Assembly: GCF_017161325.1 (NCBI RefSeq)
Contig: NZ_CP045670.1
Location: 1-64,000, forward strand
Length of the DNA: 64,000 bases
Source: Treponema pedis
Lineage (GTDB): Bacteria > Spirochaetota > Spirochaetia > Treponematales > Treponemataceae
Direction of reading: 5' to 3'
Shown: one piece after another, positions 63,101-64,000 of the stretch
Position numbering within the stretch: position 1 is the first letter of the stretch
How the letters are laid out: each line of letters begins with the position of its first letter
Notes under the pieces: generated by a model
The model's input: the letters and a program-made list of their open reading frames with translations, nothing else
What the model was told of the DNA's origin: nothing
Databases searched by the model: none
Translations under genes and position numbers: made by a program

Positions 63101-64000
63101 TGCTATAAGTGTTATGGTTTCGCCTGAACTTGTTCCGATTTCAAATGGAGTACTTTCGTTGTTTTCAAGAATTTCCTTACCGCCATACTTTAATTTAACC
63201 GGAGATGCCTTATTTAAAGGAGTGCCGACAGTAATTTCCGAGGAAGTTAAGCCCTTACTGTCTTTAAGGTATATCTTATACGATATTTTCTCTCCTCCTA
63301 CTTGTACACTTGTTTTATAATATAAAACCCAGTTGCTTGTAGGCAGCTCTCCGCCGCCTTCAAGTTTTACCGTGTCGGAAGCGTTAATAAAAGAGTGGTC
63401 TTCAGGCTTGTTAAAACCGTTTTGTGTATCGTTTACCGAAAAATCATAATAACTGTCATCTATAAATATTTTTGAAAGGTCCTTGTGTAAAAGACCGCTT
63501 CCCGTATTTTTATTCATATCGGGTACTTCAATACAAATAACGTACTTACCATCTTTACTTTTGGCAAGTACCGCCTTGGGAGAAGGAGGCGGGGTGTTTG
63601 CTCTTAATGTAAAATCGTATGTTTTATTAAATTTTCTTCCGTCCGTGCTGTATAAGGTAATCGTAGGGCTTATCTCCTTACCCCATTCGTGTTTTTTTAA
63701 AAAGCCGCTTTTAAGGTTTAATTTTAAAGTGTTGCCGTCTATTTGGTTCAGGCTGTAATCGCTTAAACCGGCTCCTTCAGGTTGAGAAAAATAAACTATT
63801 TGTCTTGTTTCACCCGCAGAAGGCATTATAAATTCGAATTTTTTCGGATTTTGAAGAGTAAGGGTAATACTTAAGTCCGCTTCGGAGCTTATGCTGCGTA
63901 AAGCCCTGTTCGTCTATAAGAACGCTTGAGTCTATGTGCATAGAGCTTATATAGGCTTGGCTTGACCAATAGCTTAAATATTCTTCCAAACTTGCCTTAT
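60101..64000 (-). CDS. Giant beta-helix/InlB-repeat surface protein, partial and frameshifted near its window-edge end
   Basis: At least 1,241 aa are open from 63826 down to 60101, and coding continues upstream in the same frame to about 63900 (LSITLTLQNPKKFEFI before the MPSAGET segment). Beyond 63900-63902 the coding frame shifts (EEYLSYWSSQAYISSMHIDS), compatible with one extra T in CTTTA, and runs off the window. Domains in order: Ig-like N-terminal region, a right-handed beta-helix with GGGIFVNSG/GGGVYVANG repeats (about 340-560), three InlB-B-like repeats (about 625-875, each ending NKTVxVKFKKK), a second short beta-helix, and a C-terminal domain. It is probably a surface adhesin or autotransporter-like protein; the exact role is unknown. 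Confidence 0.8.
61182..61319 (-). repeat. 138-bp direct repeat, copy A, inside the surface-protein gene
   Basis: Apparently identical at the nucleotide level to 61431-61568, 249 bp away (83 codons, one InlB-like repeat unit). Confidence 0.85.
61431..61568 (-). repeat. 138-bp direct repeat, copy B, inside the surface-protein gene
   Basis: Second copy of the 138-bp repeat. The third InlB-like unit (about 61680-61930) is clearly diverged, so the A/B identity points to recent duplication or gene conversion. Confidence 0.85.

Overview
The window is a low-GC spirochaete chromosome segment, almost certainly a Treponema of the T. denticola / T. pedis type. It opens at dnaA. It carries a tmRNA with the tag AENNDSFDYALAA, a CfpA-type cytoplasmic filament gene followed by a von Willebrand A protein and a probable pallilysin-related protein (an arrangement I recall from T. 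pallidum), an arginine deiminase, and two large chemoreceptors. Housekeeping promoters are unusually easy to read: many are close to TTGACA-N17-TATAAT.

Layout. 1-7.1 kb: dnaA, ssrA, arcA (-), a candidate 74-nt small RNA, asnS, a PBP5-type carboxypeptidase and cbiC (apparently frameshifted). 7.1-19.1 kb: a PflX-type radical SAM protein (-), a dCache chemoreceptor behind a C19 tract, then minus-strand genes: a secreted TPR protein, a three-gene TPM / zinc-ribbon / SPFH cassette resembling Bacillus ydjGHI, a CDF metal exporter, a DUF4139 protein and a class III cyclase. 19.3-25.5 kb: two LptF/LptG permeases, a second cyclase-like protein, murJ and gltS (-). 25.6-35.9 kb: lipoproteins, an amidase_6 protein, rpoZ-miaA (-), an AAA-ATPase-like/PDDEXK protein (-), a broken outer-membrane-type gene, a broken small gene and an OmpA-family protein (-). 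35.9-43.5 kb: a 7TMR-DISM chemoreceptor, an M20 peptidase, the scpA-scpB-rluB operon (-), a small secreted protein (-) and an NCS2-like permease. 43.6-52.3 kb: a pyruvate phosphate dikinase with a histone-H1-like tail, a partner protein and cfpA (all -), a VWA protein and the frameshifted pallilysin-related gene. 52.3-56.4 kb: a tandem-rhodanese lipoprotein, then a cobalamin riboswitch controlling a BtuF-BtuC-BtuD type importer. 56.9-64 kb: an M28 peptidase, an Rpn nuclease, a 1.1-kb non-coding region packed with stem-loops and repeats, and a very large beta-helix/InlB-like surface protein that runs off the window.

Themes worth attention. (1) At least seven genes (asnS, the PflX homologue, the CDF gene, a cyclase gene, rpoZ, the AAA-ATPase-like gene, the M20 peptidase gene) have their start codon only 6-10 nt after a good -10 box, so their mRNAs should be leaderless. 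(2) Long homopolymers sit where slippage would switch expression: C19 before a chemoreceptor, C10 in a lipoprotein, T10 in a promoter spacer. (3) Several genes are out of frame at short homopolymers (cbiC A8, a small gene A8, the pallilysin-related gene T7, the edge gene T3) and an outer-membrane gene is broken three times. These may be real decay, slippage switches or assembly errors, and only reads can tell. (4) A candidate sRNA presents a loop resembling the 16S anti-Shine-Dalgarno sequence. (5) The region 59.06-60.1 kb holds a hairpin array, three identical 77-bp elements and 9-nt-periodic repeats of unknown function.
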